A stretch of DNA of 64,000 bases from Tsukamurella sp. 8F (lineage in GTDB: Bacteria; Actinomycetota; Actinomycetes; Mycobacteriales; Mycobacteriaceae): assembly GCF_029167375.1 (NCBI RefSeq), contig NZ_JARFTP010000004.1, positions 182,013 through 246,012 on the forward strand, read 5' to 3'. Position 1 is the stretch's first letter; each line of letters starts with the position of its first letter. Both the position numbers and the translations under genes were made by a program. This document shows, piece by piece, positions 31,136 through 42,021 of the stretch. The notes beneath the pieces were generated by a model that was not told the DNA's origin, did not search any database, and worked only from the letters and a program-made list of their open reading frames with translations.

Positions 31136-31186
31136 GTGAAGCACAGCGAACAGCTCCTCGTAATCGGTCGGCGCGTCGTCGCCTGA
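31136..31186 (+). CDS. ilvL: Leader peptide of the ilvBNC attenuator
   Basis: A 16-codon ORF, VKHSEQLLVIGRRVVA, begins at a GTG placed 7 nt after a -10 hexamer and ends with TGA 31184-31186. Six of its codons are for branched-chain residues (Leu-Leu-Val-Ile and Val-Val). A hairpin (GGCGCGTCG 31170-31178 with CGACGCGCC 31214-31222) overlaps the Val-Val codons, and a U-tract terminator follows before ilvB. This is the layout of a ribosome-mediated attenuator, as described for ilvBNC of Corynebacterium glutamicum, whose leader is also rich in branched-chain codons. The antiterminator pairing was not resolved by eye. Confidence 0.75.
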   Translation: MKHSEQLLVIGRRVVA

Positions 31187-31222
31187 ACCGGTTGCATCCG
31201 TTTCACACCCCCTCGACGCGCC

Positions 31223-31257
31223 ACCCTCGCTCAGCCATCCGCTGACGAGGGTTTTTT
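31223..31257 (+). terminator. ilvB attenuator terminator with T6 tract
   Basis: CCCTCG (31224-31229) and TCAGC (31231-31235), with one bulged C, pair with GCTGA and CGAGGG (31241-31251) around a CATCC loop, followed by six T residues (31252-31257). It lies between the leader peptide and ilvB on the coding strand. A clean T-tract terminator is uncommon in such GC-rich DNA. Confidence 0.82.
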
Positions 31258-31333
31258 GTTGCCCGGATGACCGCCCGCGTGACAAGGCGTCGAAACCACA
31301 ACCGCACACCGTCCACAACGAGAAGGTCCAGCC

Positions 31334-33291
31334 GTGAGCGCACCAACCGCTCGGCCCCACCCAGGGCAGAAGCCCGGGGCCCGTAAGCCTTCCGCCGGAG
31401 TCCCCGGCGGGAATCCCGCTGCCCCGCACAAGAACCACGTAGGGGAGTCGGTCCACCCCACGCTCAGTGGCGCGCGCACCATCGCTCCCGAGCGCGTCAC
31501 CGGGGCGCAGTCCGTGGTCCGCTCCCTCGAGGAGCTCGGTGTGGACACCGTTTTCGGCATTCCCGGCGGTGCGGTCCTGCCGGTGTACGACCCGCTTCTC
31601 GACTCGCAGAAGGTGCGGCACGTTCTCGTCCGGCACGAGCAGGGCGCGGGTCACGCCGCGACCGGCTACGCACAGGTCTCCGGCAAGGTCGGCGTCTGCA
31701 TGGCCACGTCCGGTCCGGGTGCGACCAACCTGGTCACTCCGCTCGCCGACGCCCAGATGGACTCGGTGCCGGTCGTCGCGATCACCGGGCAGGTCGCCCG
31801 CGGACTGATCGGCACGGACGGGTTCCAGGAGGCCGACATCTCCGGCATCACGATGCCCATCACCAAGCACAACTTCCTGGTGAACGATGCCGCGAAGATC
31901 CCACAGATCATCGCCGAGGCCTTCTACCTGGCCGAGAGCGGCCGTCCGGGCGCGGTCCTCGTCGACATCCCGAAGGACATCCTGCAGGCGGAGACCGTGT
32001 TCGCGTGGCCCCCGCAGTTCGACCTGCCGGGCTACCGCCCCGTGACCAAACCCCACGGCAAGCAGATCCGGGAGGCCGCGCGGCTCATCGCCGCTGCGAA
32101 GAGCCCGGTTCTGTACGTCGGCGGCGGCGTCATCAAGGCCGAGGCCGCACCGGAACTGCTGCAACTCGCGGAGCTGACCGGCATCCCCGTCGTCACCACA
32201 CTGATGGCGCGCGGCGCGTTCCCGGACAGCCATACGCAGCACATGGGTATGCCGGGCATGCATGGCACCGTCGGTGCCGTGGCCGCGTTGCAGCGGTCGG
32301 ACCTGCTGGTCACGCTCGGCGCGCGGTTCGACGACCGGGTGACCGGGCGGCTCGACTCGTTCGCGCCCGACGCCAAGGTGATCCACGCCGACATCGATCC
32401 GGCGGAGATCGGCAAGAACCGCTTCGCCGACGTGCCGATCGTCGGCGACTGCAGGGAGGTCATCGTCGAGCTCCTCGCCGCGATCGCCGAGGACCGGGCG
32501 ACCGTGCCCGCCCCGGACCTCACGGAATGGTGGGAGTACCTGGACGGCGTCCGGGACACGTACCCGCTCGCGTACACGCCGGCGACCGACGGGTCGCTCA
32601 ATCCCGAGTTCGTCATCGAGCGGCTCGGTCTCGCGGCGGGGCCCGATGCCGTGTACTGCGCGGGTGTCGGCCAGCACCAGATGTGGGCGGCGCAGTTCGT
32701 CAAGTACGAGAAGCCGCGCACGTGGCTGAACTCCGGCGGCCTGGGAACCATGGGCTACGCCGTGCCGGCCGCGATGGGTGCCAAGGCCGCCGCACCCGAC
32801 AAGGAGGTCTGGGCGGTCGACGGTGACGGCTGCTTCCAGATGACGAACCAGGAGCTCGCGACCTGCGCGATCGAGGGTCTGCCCATCAAGGTCGCGATCA
32901 TCAACAACGGCAACCTGGGCATGGTTCGGCAGTGGCAGACCCTCTTCTACGAGGAGCGCTACTCCAGCACCGACCTCTCGACCCACTCGCGCCGCATCCC
33001 GGACTTCGTCAAGCTGGCCGAGGCACTCGGCTGCGTCGGCATCCGGTGCGAGCGCGCCGAGGACGTCGACGAGGCGATCGCCGAGGCGCGCGCTGTCACC
33101 GACCGGCCCGTCGTCATCGATTTCATCGTGGGCGCGGACGCGCAGGTGTGGCCGATGGTCGCCGCCGGAACCGGCAACGACGAGATCATGGCGGCCCGTA
33201 ACATCCGGCCGCTGTTCGACGAGGACGACGCGGTCGAAGAGCCCGCCGTCATCCACGCGGCGATGGAGCAGCGCGCCGAGGAGGCAGGCGA

Positions 33292-33295
<4 letters not shown>
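31334..33295 (+). CDS. ilvB: Acetolactate synthase large subunit
   Basis: The 653-residue ThDP enzyme makes acetolactate or acetohydroxybutyrate, the first shared step to valine, leucine and isoleucine. It shows the catalytic glutamate in [17 protein letters not shown]-domain signatures, and the ThDP motif [14 protein letters not shown] ending in [12 protein letters not shown]. The N-terminal 50 residues are a Pro/Gly-rich extension. GTG 31334 has AGAAGG 7 nt upstream. The stop overlaps the ilvN ATG (ATGA). Expression is expected to be governed by the leader peptide attenuator. Confidence 0.97.
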
Positions 33296-34870
<1,575 letters not shown>

Positions 34871-34887
34871 TCGCACCGCGTATCACG

Positions 34888-34919
34888 GGCCCCGTCGAGC
34901 CGCCCGGCTCGGCGGGGCC
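34888..34919 (+). terminator. Terminator after ilvC
   Basis: Arms 34888-34901 and 34906-34919 form a 14-bp GC-rich stem with one T-G position and a GCCC loop, 18 bp after the ilvC stop. Confidence 0.8.
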
Positions 34920-35011
34920 TCTGCGTCCCGGGGGGCGCTACAGCCGGCACTCGGTCGCCGCCGCACATCCCGTGCGCTGCGGACCTGTCCGCCGGCGAGT
35001 ACCGGGCCCTC

Positions 35012-35023
35012 TAGGGTGGGCGC
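35012..35023 (+). promoter_or_regulatory. Leaderless promoter -10 element for the OmpR-type regulator
   Basis: TAGGGT (35012-35017) ends 6 nt before ATG 35024. Confidence 0.55.
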
Positions 35024-35728
35024 ATGCGGGTACTGGTGGTCGAGGACGAGGAGCGGCTCGCGGACACCGTCCGTCGCGGACTGGAGCTCGAAGGCTTCGT
35101 CGTCGAATGCGAGACGAACGGCCCCGACGGGCTGTGGCGCGCGACCGAGGACCCGTTCGACGTCATAGTGCTCGACATCATGCTCCCGGGGCTGAGCGGG
35201 TACGAGGTGCTGCGCACCCTCCGCACGCGCGGGGTGTGGACGCCGGTGCTGATGCTCACTGCGAAGGACGGCGAGTACGACGAGGCGGACGCGTTCGACC
35301 TCGGCGCCGACGACTACCTCACCAAGCCGTTCTCCTTCGTAGTCCTCGTCGCGCGGCTGCGTGCCCTGCTGCGCCGCGGCGCGCCCGAGCGGCCGACGGT
35401 GCTCGCGGCCGGCGATCTCACCGTCGATCCGCAGAGCCATCGCGTATTCCGTGGTGACACCGAGATCACGCTCACTGCAAGGGAGTTCGGGCTGCTGCAC
35501 TATCTGGTGCGGAATGCCGGAGCCGTGGTCACGAAGTCCGACATCCTGCGCAATGTCTGGGATGCGCACTACGAGGGAACCGAGAACGTCGTAGAGGTGT
35601 ACATCCGGTACCTGCGCAGAAAGATCGATGCTCCGTTCGGCCGCTCCACCATCGACACCCTGCGCGGAGTCGGCTACCGGCTGCGCACAGACGGTGGGGA
35701 GCCCGTGGACCAGCCGGACGGGGAATGA
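35024..35728 (+). CDS. OmpR/PhoB-family response regulator
   Basis: The 234-residue protein has a receiver (VLVVEDEERLADTVRRGLE, phospho-acceptor Asp51 in VLDIMLPG, LTAKDG, LTKPFSF) and a winged-helix C-terminal domain (LTAREFGLLHYLVRNAG, ENVVEVYIRYLRRKID, IDTLRGVGYRLR). It should pair with the HAMP kinase encoded opposite, whose gene ends 92 bp away in the convergent direction. Kinase and regulator of this family usually share one operon, so the arrangement is unusual. A small hairpin directly follows the stop. Confidence 0.93.
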   Translation: MRVLVVEDEERLADTVRRGLELEGFVVECETNGPDGLWRATEDPFDVIVLDIMLPGLSGYEVLRTLRTRGVWTPVLMLTAKDGEYDEADAFDLGADDYLTKPFSFVVLVARLRALLRRGAPERPTVLAAGDLTVDPQSHRVFRGDTEITLTAREFGLLHYLVRNAGAVVTKSDILRNVWDAHYEGTENVVEVYIRYLRRKIDAPFGRSTIDTLRGVGYRLRTDGGEPVDQPDGE

Positions 35729-35743
35729 GCGCTGCCGCAGCGC
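35729..35743 (+). terminator. Short hairpin after the OmpR-type regulator
   Basis: GCGCTG and CAGCGC form a 6-bp stem with a CCG loop immediately after the TGA stop. No T-run follows, so its strength as a terminator is doubtful. Confidence 0.4.
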
Positions 35744-35820
35744 ACGGCCGTGGGCCTCGGTAGGTCGCGCTTCGTGTAACGGAGCTGCGAGCCGGGTGCT
35801 CGGGCGGTACGGGAGACGGC

Positions 35821-37197
35821 CTATTCCGGCGCGGCGGGTAGTTCGACGACGAAGCGCGCTCCACCGAGGGGCGAATCCTCAACGCGCACAGTGCCCTCGT
35901 GGGCGGCGACGATCTCGGCGGCGATGGCGAGCCCCAGTCCGGTGCCGCCGCTGGACCGGGACCGGTCGGCCTCCAGGCGGACGAATCGCTGGAACACCCG
36001 CTCGCGGTCGCCTGCGGGGACCCCCGGGCCGTCGTCGTCCACCCGCAGCCATGCCAGCGAGCCGGCGACCCCGCTCGCCACGGTGACCCGCGAACCCGCG
36101 TGCGCCGCAGCGTTGTCCACGAGGTTGCGCACGACCCGACCGAGTTGCTCGGCGTCGCCGAGGACGCGCGCCGGTTCTACGGCGCCGGTCCCGACGGCGG
36201 TGCCGCGTACCTGCACGGCGCGCGCGGCGTCGAGCGCGAGGTCGTCCAGGTCCACGTCCGCCGCGCGCGGCACGAGGCTGTGCTCGTCGGCGCGCGCCAG
36301 GGTGAGCATGTCCCGCACCAGGCGGCCCATTCTGTCCGTCTCGGGCAGCAGCGTGTCGGTGAGCATCCGGCGATCCAGTGTCTCGGGCCGGTCGCGGGCG
36401 AGATCCAGTGCGGCCGTGAGGGTGGCCAGCGGGCTCCGCAACTCGTGGGAGGCGTCCCCGACGAACCGACGCTGCGCGATCTGCGCATCCTCGAGCCGGG
36501 CCAGCATCGCGTTCATGGTGGTTGCCAGGCGATCCACCTCGTCACCGGTACGCGGCACGGGTACCCGCTGCGACAGGTCGGAAGCCTCGAGCTCGGCGAC
36601 CTGTGACCGGATGGCCTCGACGGATCGGAGCGACCGGCCCACCAGGAGGTAGGTAGCGCCCGCCGCGATGATGACGATGACCGGCCCACCCAGCGCGAGT
36701 AGCCCGGCGACGGCGTGCTCGGCGGCCTCGACCGGCTCACGGCTGGCTCCTGCGACCACCGTCACCTCGCCGTCGGGGCCGTGCGTGCGAATCGTCGCGA
36801 CGCGCAGGTCCACGCCGGGGCGCGCGGACTCGACGCCGGTCACGGAACGGCGCTTCTCCGAATCGACGTCGTCGCGGTCGACCACGGGGGTGGACCACGA
36901 CCGCAGCGTCGACCGCAACACCTGCCATCGGGGATCGAGCACCTGCACGACGGTGATCTGCCCGTCTGCGGCGAACTCCTCGGCCGTCAGCGATGCGACG
37001 TGATTACGCGTCAGCTGGTCGGCGACGTCGCCGGCACGCGCCGTCGCGGCTGCGTCGATGCCGTTGGTGAGGGAGCCGCGCAGCAGCCACAGCAGTGCGG
37101 AGCCGCCGACCAGCAGTGCCAGCCCGACGACGAGCGCCGCCGCCACCGCGGACTGCACCCGCAGCGGCCAGCGCCCCGGGGCGGGGATGCGTCTCAT
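35821..37197 (-). CDS. HAMP-domain sensor histidine kinase
   Basis: The 458-residue kinase has two membrane helices (about residues 17-40 and 163-187) flanking an outer domain of about 120 residues, then HAMP (188-240), HisKA with FVGDASHELRSPL (His251), the N box NLVDNAAAHA, and DDDGPGVP and GGTGLGLAIA of the ATPase domain. It should sense an extracytoplasmic signal and phosphorylate the convergent OmpR-type regulator. The start follows TAGTCT on the complement by 6 nt. The signal is unknown. Confidence 0.92.
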   Translation of the reverse strand: MRRIPAPGRWPLRVQSAVAAALVVGLALLVGGSALLWLLRGSLTNGIDAAATARAGDVADQLTRNHVASLTAEEFAADGQITVVQVLDPRWQVLRSTLRSWSTPVVDRDDVDSEKRRSVTGVESARPGVDLRVATIRTHGPDGEVTVVAGASREPVEAAEHAVAGLLALGGPVIVIIAAGATYLLVGRSLRSVEAIRSQVAELEASDLSQRVPVPRTGDEVDRLATTMNAMLARLEDAQIAQRRFVGDASHELRSPLATLTAALDLARDRPETLDRRMLTDTLLPETDRMGRLVRDMLTLARADEHSLVPRAADVDLDDLALDAARAVQVRGTAVGTGAVEPARVLGDAEQLGRVVRNLVDNAAAHAGSRVTVASGVAGSLAWLRVDDDGPGVPAGDRERVFQRFVRLEADRSRSSGGTGLGLAIAAEIVAAHEGTVRVEDSPLGGARFVVELPAAPE

Positions 37198-37209
37198 TGC
37201 GCCAGACTA
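37198..37209 (-). promoter_or_regulatory. Leaderless promoter -10 element for the HAMP kinase
   Basis: On the complement TAGTCT (37204-37209) ends 6 nt before ATG 37197. Confidence 0.5.
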
Positions 37210-37292
37210 CGCAGGGCGCCGATGGTGTGATACATCGCACAGGGTCGGTGTGCGACCCCCGGGCCAGGGGAAACCCGCCCGCGGGCCGCGAT

Positions 37293-37340
37293 TAGACTGA
37301 GCCCGCAATCGGGCCCCGCCCGCGCCGCGCACAACAGGAG
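37293..37340 (+). promoter_or_regulatory. serA -10 element and ribosome binding site
   Basis: TAGACT (37293-37298) is a clear -10; no start codon follows at 7 nt, so the transcript has a leader of about 43 nt. AGGAG (37336-37340) lies 7 nt before TTG 37348 and supports this rare start codon. Confidence 0.5.
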
Positions 37341-37347
37341 CAGATAG

Positions 37348-38934
37348 TTGACTCTCCCAGTCGTACTGATCGCCGACAAGCTCGCCCCTTCGACCGTGGA
37401 GGCGCTCGGTGACGGCGTCGAGGTCAAGTGGGTCGACGGGCCCGACCGCGCCGCGCTGCTCGCGGCCGTTCCCGAGGCGGATGCGCTCCTGGTGCGCTCC
37501 GCGACCACGGTCGACGCCGAGGTGCTCGCCGCGGCCACGAAGCTGAAGATCGTCGCCCGTGCCGGCGTGGGCCTGGACAACGTGGACGTGCCCGCCGCCA
37601 CTGAGCGCGGCGTCCTCGTGGTCAACGCCCCGACCTCGAACATCCACACCGCGGCCGAGCACGCCGTCGCGCTCATGCTCGCCACCGCCCGCCAGATCCC
37701 CGCCGCCGACAAGACGCTGCGCGAGCACACGTGGAAGCGGAGCTCGTTCAACGGCGTCGAGATCCTCGGCAAGACGGTCGGCGTCGTCGGAATGGGACGC
37801 ATCGGTCAGCTCGTGGCGCAGCGCCTCGCCGCGTTCGAGACCAAGATCGTCGCATACGACCCCTACGTCAGCCCGGCCCGCGCCGCGCAGCTCGGCATAG
37901 AGCTGCTGAGCCTGGACGAGTTGCTCGAACGCGCCGACCTCATCACGGTGCACCTGCCCAAGACTCCTGAGACCAAGGGCCTCATCGGCCGCGAGCAACT
38001 GGCGCGGACCAAGAAGGGCGTCATCATCGTCAACGCGGCCCGCGGCGGGCTGATCGACGAGCAGGCGCTCGCCGACGCCATCACGTCGGGCCACGTCTTC
38101 GGTGCCGGCCTCGACGTATACGAGACCGAGCCCTGCACCGACAGCCCGTTGTTCGAGCTGCCGCAGGTCGTCGTCACGCCGCACCTGGGTGCGTCCACGT
38201 CGGAGGCCCAGGACCGCGCCGGCACCGATGTCGCGAAGAGCGTCAAGCTGGCGCTGGCCGGCGAGTTCGTGCCGGACGCCGTCAACGTCAAGGGCGGATC
38301 CGTCGACGACGAGGTCGCGCCGTGGCTCGAGCTCACTCGCAAGCTCGGTGTGCTGCTCGGCGCACTACCCGAGCAACTGCCCGACAAGCTGGGTGTCACC
38401 GTGCGCGGCGAGCTGGCGGCCGAGGACGCCGACGTCCTGCAGCTGTCGGCCCTGCGCGGCCTCTTCTCGGCCGTGATCGAGGACCCGGTCACCTTCGTCA
38501 ACGCCCCGGCCCTCGCCGAGGAGCGGGGCGTCACGGTCGAGCTCGAGAAGCTGCCGGAGAGCCCCAACCACCGCAGCCTGGTCGACGTCCGCGCCGTGTA
38601 CGGCGACGGGACCGTCGCCAACGTGTCCGGCACGCTGTCGGGTCTGCAGCGCGTGGAGAAGATCACCAACATCAACGGCCGCAACTTCGACCTGCGCGCC
38701 GAGGGCCTCAACCTGCTGGTGTCGTACGGCGACAAGCCGGGTTCGCTGGGACTCATCGGCACCCTGCTCGGCGACGCCGGCATCGACATCGCGGCGGCCG
38801 CGCTGAGCCAGGACGTCGAGGGTTCGGGTGCAACGGTGTTACTGCGCGTCAGCAAGCCCGTCCCCGAAGACGTCCAGGTCGCGATCGGCGAGGCTGTCGC
38901 AGCCACCACGCTGGTGCAGGTGGACCTCTCGTGA
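37348..38934 (+). CDS. serA: D-3-phosphoglycerate dehydrogenase, long (ASB plus ACT) type
   Basis: The 528-residue enzyme catalyses the first step of serine synthesis. The substrate domain shows [19 protein letters not shown]; the NAD domain [17 protein letters not shown]; catalytic residues lie in [10 protein letters not shown] (Arg), DVYETEP (Glu) and [12 protein letters not shown] (His). A middle ASB domain is followed by the C-terminal ACT domain ([20 protein letters not shown]), the serine-feedback site in mycobacterial SerA. The start is TTG with AGGAG upstream. The leuB GTG overlaps its stop (GTGA), linking serine and leucine synthesis in one transcript. Confidence 0.96.
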   Translation: MTLPVVLIADKLAPSTVEALGDGVEVKWVDGPDRAALLAAVPEADALLVRSATTVDAEVLAAATKLKIVARAGVGLDNVDVPAATERGVLVVNAPTSNIHTAAEHAVALMLATARQIPAADKTLREHTWKRSSFNGVEILGKTVGVVGMGRIGQLVAQRLAAFETKIVAYDPYVSPARAAQLGIELLSLDELLERADLITVHLPKTPETKGLIGREQLARTKKGVIIVNAARGGLIDEQALADAITSGHVFGAGLDVYETEPCTDSPLFELPQVVVTPHLGASTSEAQDRAGTDVAKSVKLALAGEFVPDAVNVKGGSVDDEVAPWLELTRKLGVLLGALPEQLPDKLGVTVRGELAAEDADVLQLSALRGLFSAVIEDPVTFVNAPALAEERGVTVELEKLPESPNHRSLVDVRAVYGDGTVANVSGTLSGLQRVEKITNINGRNFDLRAEGLNLLVSYGDKPGSLGLIGTLLGDAGIDIAAAALSQDVEGSGATVLLRVSKPVPEDVQVAIGEAVAATTLVQVDLS

Positions 38935-39947
38935 AGCTCGCCGTCATCGGCGGCGACGGCATCGGCCCGGAGGTCGTGGCCGAGGCATTGAAGGTGCTGC
39001 GGGCCGTCGCGGGGGACATCGAGACCACGGAGTACGACCTCGGTGCGCGGCGCTACGAGCGCAACGGTGAGCTGCTCACCGACGAGGACCTCGCGTCCCT
39101 GCGCGAACACGACGCGATCCTGCTCGGCGCGATCGGTGACCCGCGGAAGGTGCCGCCGGGTGTGCTGGAGCGGGGCCTGCTGCTGAAGATGCGGTTCGCG
39201 CTGGACCACCACGTGAACCTGCGGCCGTCCAAACTGTTCCCGGGAGTCACGTCCCCGCTGCGCGACCCCGGTGAGATCGACTTCGTCGTGGTCCGCGAGG
39301 GCACCGAGGGCGCCTACACGGGTAACGGCGGCGCGATCCGCGTCGGCACCCCGCAGGAGGTCGCCAACGAGACGTCGGTGAACACGCGCTTCGGCGCGGA
39401 GCGCGTCGTGCGTTTCGCATTCGAGCTCGCGGCGACCCGGCGCAAGAAGCTGACGCTCGTGCACAAGACCAACGTGCTGGTGCACGGGGGTGGGCTGTGG
39501 CAGCGCACCGTGGACGAGGTGGGGGCCGAGTTCCCCGGCGTCGCAGTGGAATACAGCCACATCGATGCGGCGACCATCTACCTGGTCACCGACCCGTCGC
39601 GGTTCGACGTGATCGTCACGGACAACCTGTTCGGCGACATCATCACGGACGAGGCCGGCGCGATCTCGGGTGGTATCGGCCTCGCCGCGTCGGGCAATAT
39701 CGACGCGACCCGGACGAACCCGTCGATGTTCGAGCCCGTGCACGGCAGCGCGCCGGACATCGTCGGACGGGGGATCGCGGATCCGACCGCGGCGATCCTG
39801 TCGGGCGCGATGCTGTTGCGTCACCTCGGAAACGAGGACGGGGCGAAGCGGATCGAGGACGCCGTCGCGGCCGACCTCGCATCGCGGGGTGACGTTCCGA
39901 TCCGCACCACCGAGGTGGGCGACCGGATCGCCGCCGCACTCGTCTGA
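38931..39947 (+). CDS. leuB: 3-isopropylmalate dehydrogenase
   Basis: The 338-residue decarboxylating dehydrogenase acts in leucine synthesis. It starts [22 protein letters not shown] and shows [23 protein letters not shown], the substrate-binding basic residues in [17 protein letters not shown], and the metal aspartates in [38 protein letters not shown] (in part) is the NAD-site signature. The shorter mycobacterial type is matched in length. GTG 38931 overlaps the serA stop. leuC and leuD are 13 kb downstream. Confidence 0.95.
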   Translation: MKLAVIGGDGIGPEVVAEALKVLRAVAGDIETTEYDLGARRYERNGELLTDEDLASLREHDAILLGAIGDPRKVPPGVLERGLLLKMRFALDHHVNLRPSKLFPGVTSPLRDPGEIDFVVVREGTEGAYTGNGGAIRVGTPQEVANETSVNTRFGAERVVRFAFELAATRRKKLTLVHKTNVLVHGGGLWQRTVDEVGAEFPGVAVEYSHIDAATIYLVTDPSRFDVIVTDNLFGDIITDEAGAISGGIGLAASGNIDATRTNPSMFEPVHGSAPDIVGRGIADPTAAILSGAMLLRHLGNEDGAKRIEDAVAADLASRGDVPIRTTEVGDRIAAALV

Positions 39948-39971
39948 CCCTTCGCGGCGCACGGGGACCGA

Positions 39972-41159
39972 TCACTCGCTGCGGTCCCGCGGGATCACCG
40001 GGAGCGCGAACAGCGGTGCGAGGGCGACAGCGGCGAACGCCCACCCGAATCCCGCTGCGCCGATGAGGTATCCGATCACCGGCGACGACGCGGTGGAGAC
40101 CGCGAACTGACCGGTGTTCTGGATCCCGAGCGCCCGTCCGGAGTAGAACGGTCCGGCCTGCTCGGCGACGGCGGTGAACGCGAGGCCGTTGTCGGCGACG
40201 GTCACGGTCGACGCCACTATGAAGACCGCCACGGTCCAGAACGATCCGGTGGACGCGAGGCACGCCAGTGCTCCCATGGAGACGGCGGCGGCCACTGCGA
40301 TCCACCGGATCGGGGCCGTACGCGAGCCGACGCGGTCCGAAAGGGTGCCCGACGCTATGCGGCCGAGCGCTCCGCAGACCTGGCTCGCCGACACCACGAT
40401 TCCGGCGGTGGCCGGGTCCCAGTGCAATCCGACGATGAGCCAGGTGATCCCGTACGTCCATAGCGCCGACTGCGGCAACTGCAACAGCAGGCTCGAGGCG
40501 TGGATTCGGGGGAGGAAGCGGCTCGTGCGGTAGGGATTCGGGGGTCTCTCGCCCGACGGTGGAGTCGGGCGTGCGGGGTCGATGATGAAGGCGGCCACGA
40601 GGATCACCGCCGCGGCCGACACGATCAGCGGCACCGTCATCGCCGCCGCGAGCGAGAACCGGTGCGCCAGAACCGGCATCGTCACGGACAGGACTGCGAT
40701 ACCCAGCGGCTGTGACATCTGGCGGATCCCCATCGCGGTGCCGCGGCGCTCGACGGGGAACCAGCCGACGACGATCCGGCCGCTGGCCCCGTTGCCGCTG
40801 GCGGCGGCCGCCGACCCGAGGAAGAGCCCGACCGCGGTCGCCCACAGCGGTGCATGGGTCGCCAGCAGCAGGAGGGTCGCCGCCTGCGCGATGGTGGCCG
40901 CCGACAGGCTGAGCAGTAGGACGCGGCGCTCCCCGTACCGGTCGATCGCGGCGCCCCACGCGATGGTGGTGAGCAGCAGCCCCGCCGGCGCCGCACCCGC
41001 GAACAGGCCCGCGGCCTCGAGCGAGAGCCCCTCGCGGTGCAGTTGTGGGATGAGGAAGCCCGCGCAGTTGACCGCCGTCGTCGTGGTGATCGCCGCGGTC
41101 ATCGACACCACCAGCATGAGCCAGCGGCGGGCGGTGGAGATCTCGGTCGCAGTGGTCAT
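39972..41159 (-). CDS. MFS transporter
   Basis: The 395-residue protein has twelve predicted membrane segments; GAAIDRYGERRVLLLS in the loop after helix 2 is the general MFS motif, and GTLSDRVGSRTAPIRW its repeat in the second half. The sequence is closest in feel to CynX/NimT-like or oxalate/formate-like exchangers, but I cannot name the substrate. M. tuberculosis has an MFS gene (Rv2994) at the same place beside leuB. A -10-like TAAAGT on the complement ends 8 nt before ATG 41159. The gene converges with leuB. Confidence 0.83.
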   Translation of the reverse strand: MTTATEISTARRWLMLVVSMTAAITTTTAVNCAGFLIPQLHREGLSLEAAGLFAGAAPAGLLLTTIAWGAAIDRYGERRVLLLSLSAATIAQAATLLLLATHAPLWATAVGLFLGSAAAASGNGASGRIVVGWFPVERRGTAMGIRQMSQPLGIAVLSVTMPVLAHRFSLAAAMTVPLIVSAAAVILVAAFIIDPARPTPPSGERPPNPYRTSRFLPRIHASSLLLQLPQSALWTYGITWLIVGLHWDPATAGIVVSASQVCGALGRIASGTLSDRVGSRTAPIRWIAVAAAVSMGALACLASTGSFWTVAVFIVASTVTVADNGLAFTAVAEQAGPFYSGRALGIQNTGQFAVSTASSPVIGYLIGAAGFGWAFAAVALAPLFALPVIPRDRSE

Positions 41160-41221
41160 CGGTACGCACTTTAGAGGATCGAAGGATCTAGGCTCGGTGC
41201 GGCGGCGGTAGGCTCGGCGCC
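41160..41221. promoter_or_regulatory. Divergent leaderless promoters, MFS transporter and FAH protein
   Basis: On the + strand TAGGCT (41209-41214) ends 7 nt before ATG 41222; an identical TAGGCTCGG stretch occurs 20 bp upstream at 41189. On the complement TAAAGT (41168-41173) ends 8 nt before ATG 41159. Confidence 0.6.
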
Positions 41222-41995
41222 ATGCGTCTAGCCCGAATCGCCAGTGCGGACGGTGTCGCGTTCGCTTCCATCGACGGGGATCCCGGCGACGGTGCCCGGG
41301 TCAAGGAGATCGCCGAGCATCCCTTCGGCAGCCCGCAGTACACGGGCCGCAGCTGGGCTCTCGACGATGTCCGCCTGCTCGCCCCGATCCTCGCCAGCAA
41401 GGTGGTGTGCATCGGCAAGAACTACGCCGATCACGCGGCCGAGATGGGTGGCGAGGCGCCCGAGGACCCGGTCATCTTCATCAAGCCCAACACGTCCATC
41501 ATCGGTCCCCAGGCGCCGATCAAGCTGCCGCGCAGCTCCTCCCGCGTCGACTACGAGGGCGAGCTCGCGGTCGTAATCGGTCAACCGTGCCGTGATGTCA
41601 AGGCGGAGAAGGCATCCGACGTGATCCTCGGGTATACCGTGGGCAACGATGTGACCGCCCGGGATCAGCAGCGCCACGACGGCCAGTGGACGCGTGGCAA
41701 GGGCTACGACTCGTTCTGCCCGCTCGGACCATGGATCGAGACCGAGCTGGACCCCAAGGACCTGCGCCTCACTACCGAGCTCGACGGTGCCGTGAAGCAG
41801 GACAGCCGCACGTCGTCGATGCTGCACGACGTGGGCAGGATCGTCGAGTGGATCTCCGCGGTGATGACGCTGCTCCCCGGCGACGTCATCCTCACCGGCA
41901 CGCCCGAGGGTGTCGGGCCCATGGCGGACGGGCAGCTCGTCTCCGTGACCGTCGAGGGCATCGGCACCCTCACCAACCCGGTGCAGGACCGCTAG
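41222..41995 (+). CDS. Fumarylacetoacetate hydrolase-family protein
   Basis: The 257-residue protein is a FAH-fold hydrolase/isomerase: VVCIGKNYADHAAEMGGEAP, PVIFIKPNTSIIGPQAPI, VDYEGELAVVIGQ with the metal-binding acidic residues, and LGYTVGNDVTARDQQ, then GYDSFCPLGPWI. Members act on acylpyruvates, oxaloacetate or hydroxyhepta-diene-dioate; the substrate cannot be chosen from sequence. M. tuberculosis Rv2993c is its positional match. The ATG is set by the -10 element. gltX begins 27 bp after its stop with its own -10 element in between. Confidence 0.87.
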   Translation: MRLARIASADGVAFASIDGDPGDGARVKEIAEHPFGSPQYTGRSWALDDVRLLAPILASKVVCIGKNYADHAAEMGGEAPEDPVIFIKPNTSIIGPQAPIKLPRSSSRVDYEGELAVVIGQPCRDVKAEKASDVILGYTVGNDVTARDQQRHDGQWTRGKGYDSFCPLGPWIETELDPKDLRLTTELDGAVKQDSRTSSMLHDVGRIVEWISAVMTLLPGDVILTGTPEGVGPMADGQLVSVTVEGIGTLTNPVQDR

Positions 41996-42008
41996 GCACC
42001 GAGCCGAC

Positions 42009-42021
42009 TACCCTGTGACGG
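42009..42021 (+). promoter_or_regulatory. Leaderless promoter -10 element for gltX
   Basis: TACCCT (42009-42014) ends 7 nt before GTG 42022. Confidence 0.65.

Noticed and set aside
31100..31330. T-box or other riboswitch before ilvB
   Set aside because: No T-box sequence or specifier loop is visible; the leader ORF with branched-chain codons and a terminator explains the region.
37863..39962. A 699-codon minus-strand open frame opposite serA and leuB
   Set aside because: Composition is Arg/Ser/Val-biased without domains, and it lies exactly opposite two well-supported genes; it is a GC-rich antisense shadow.
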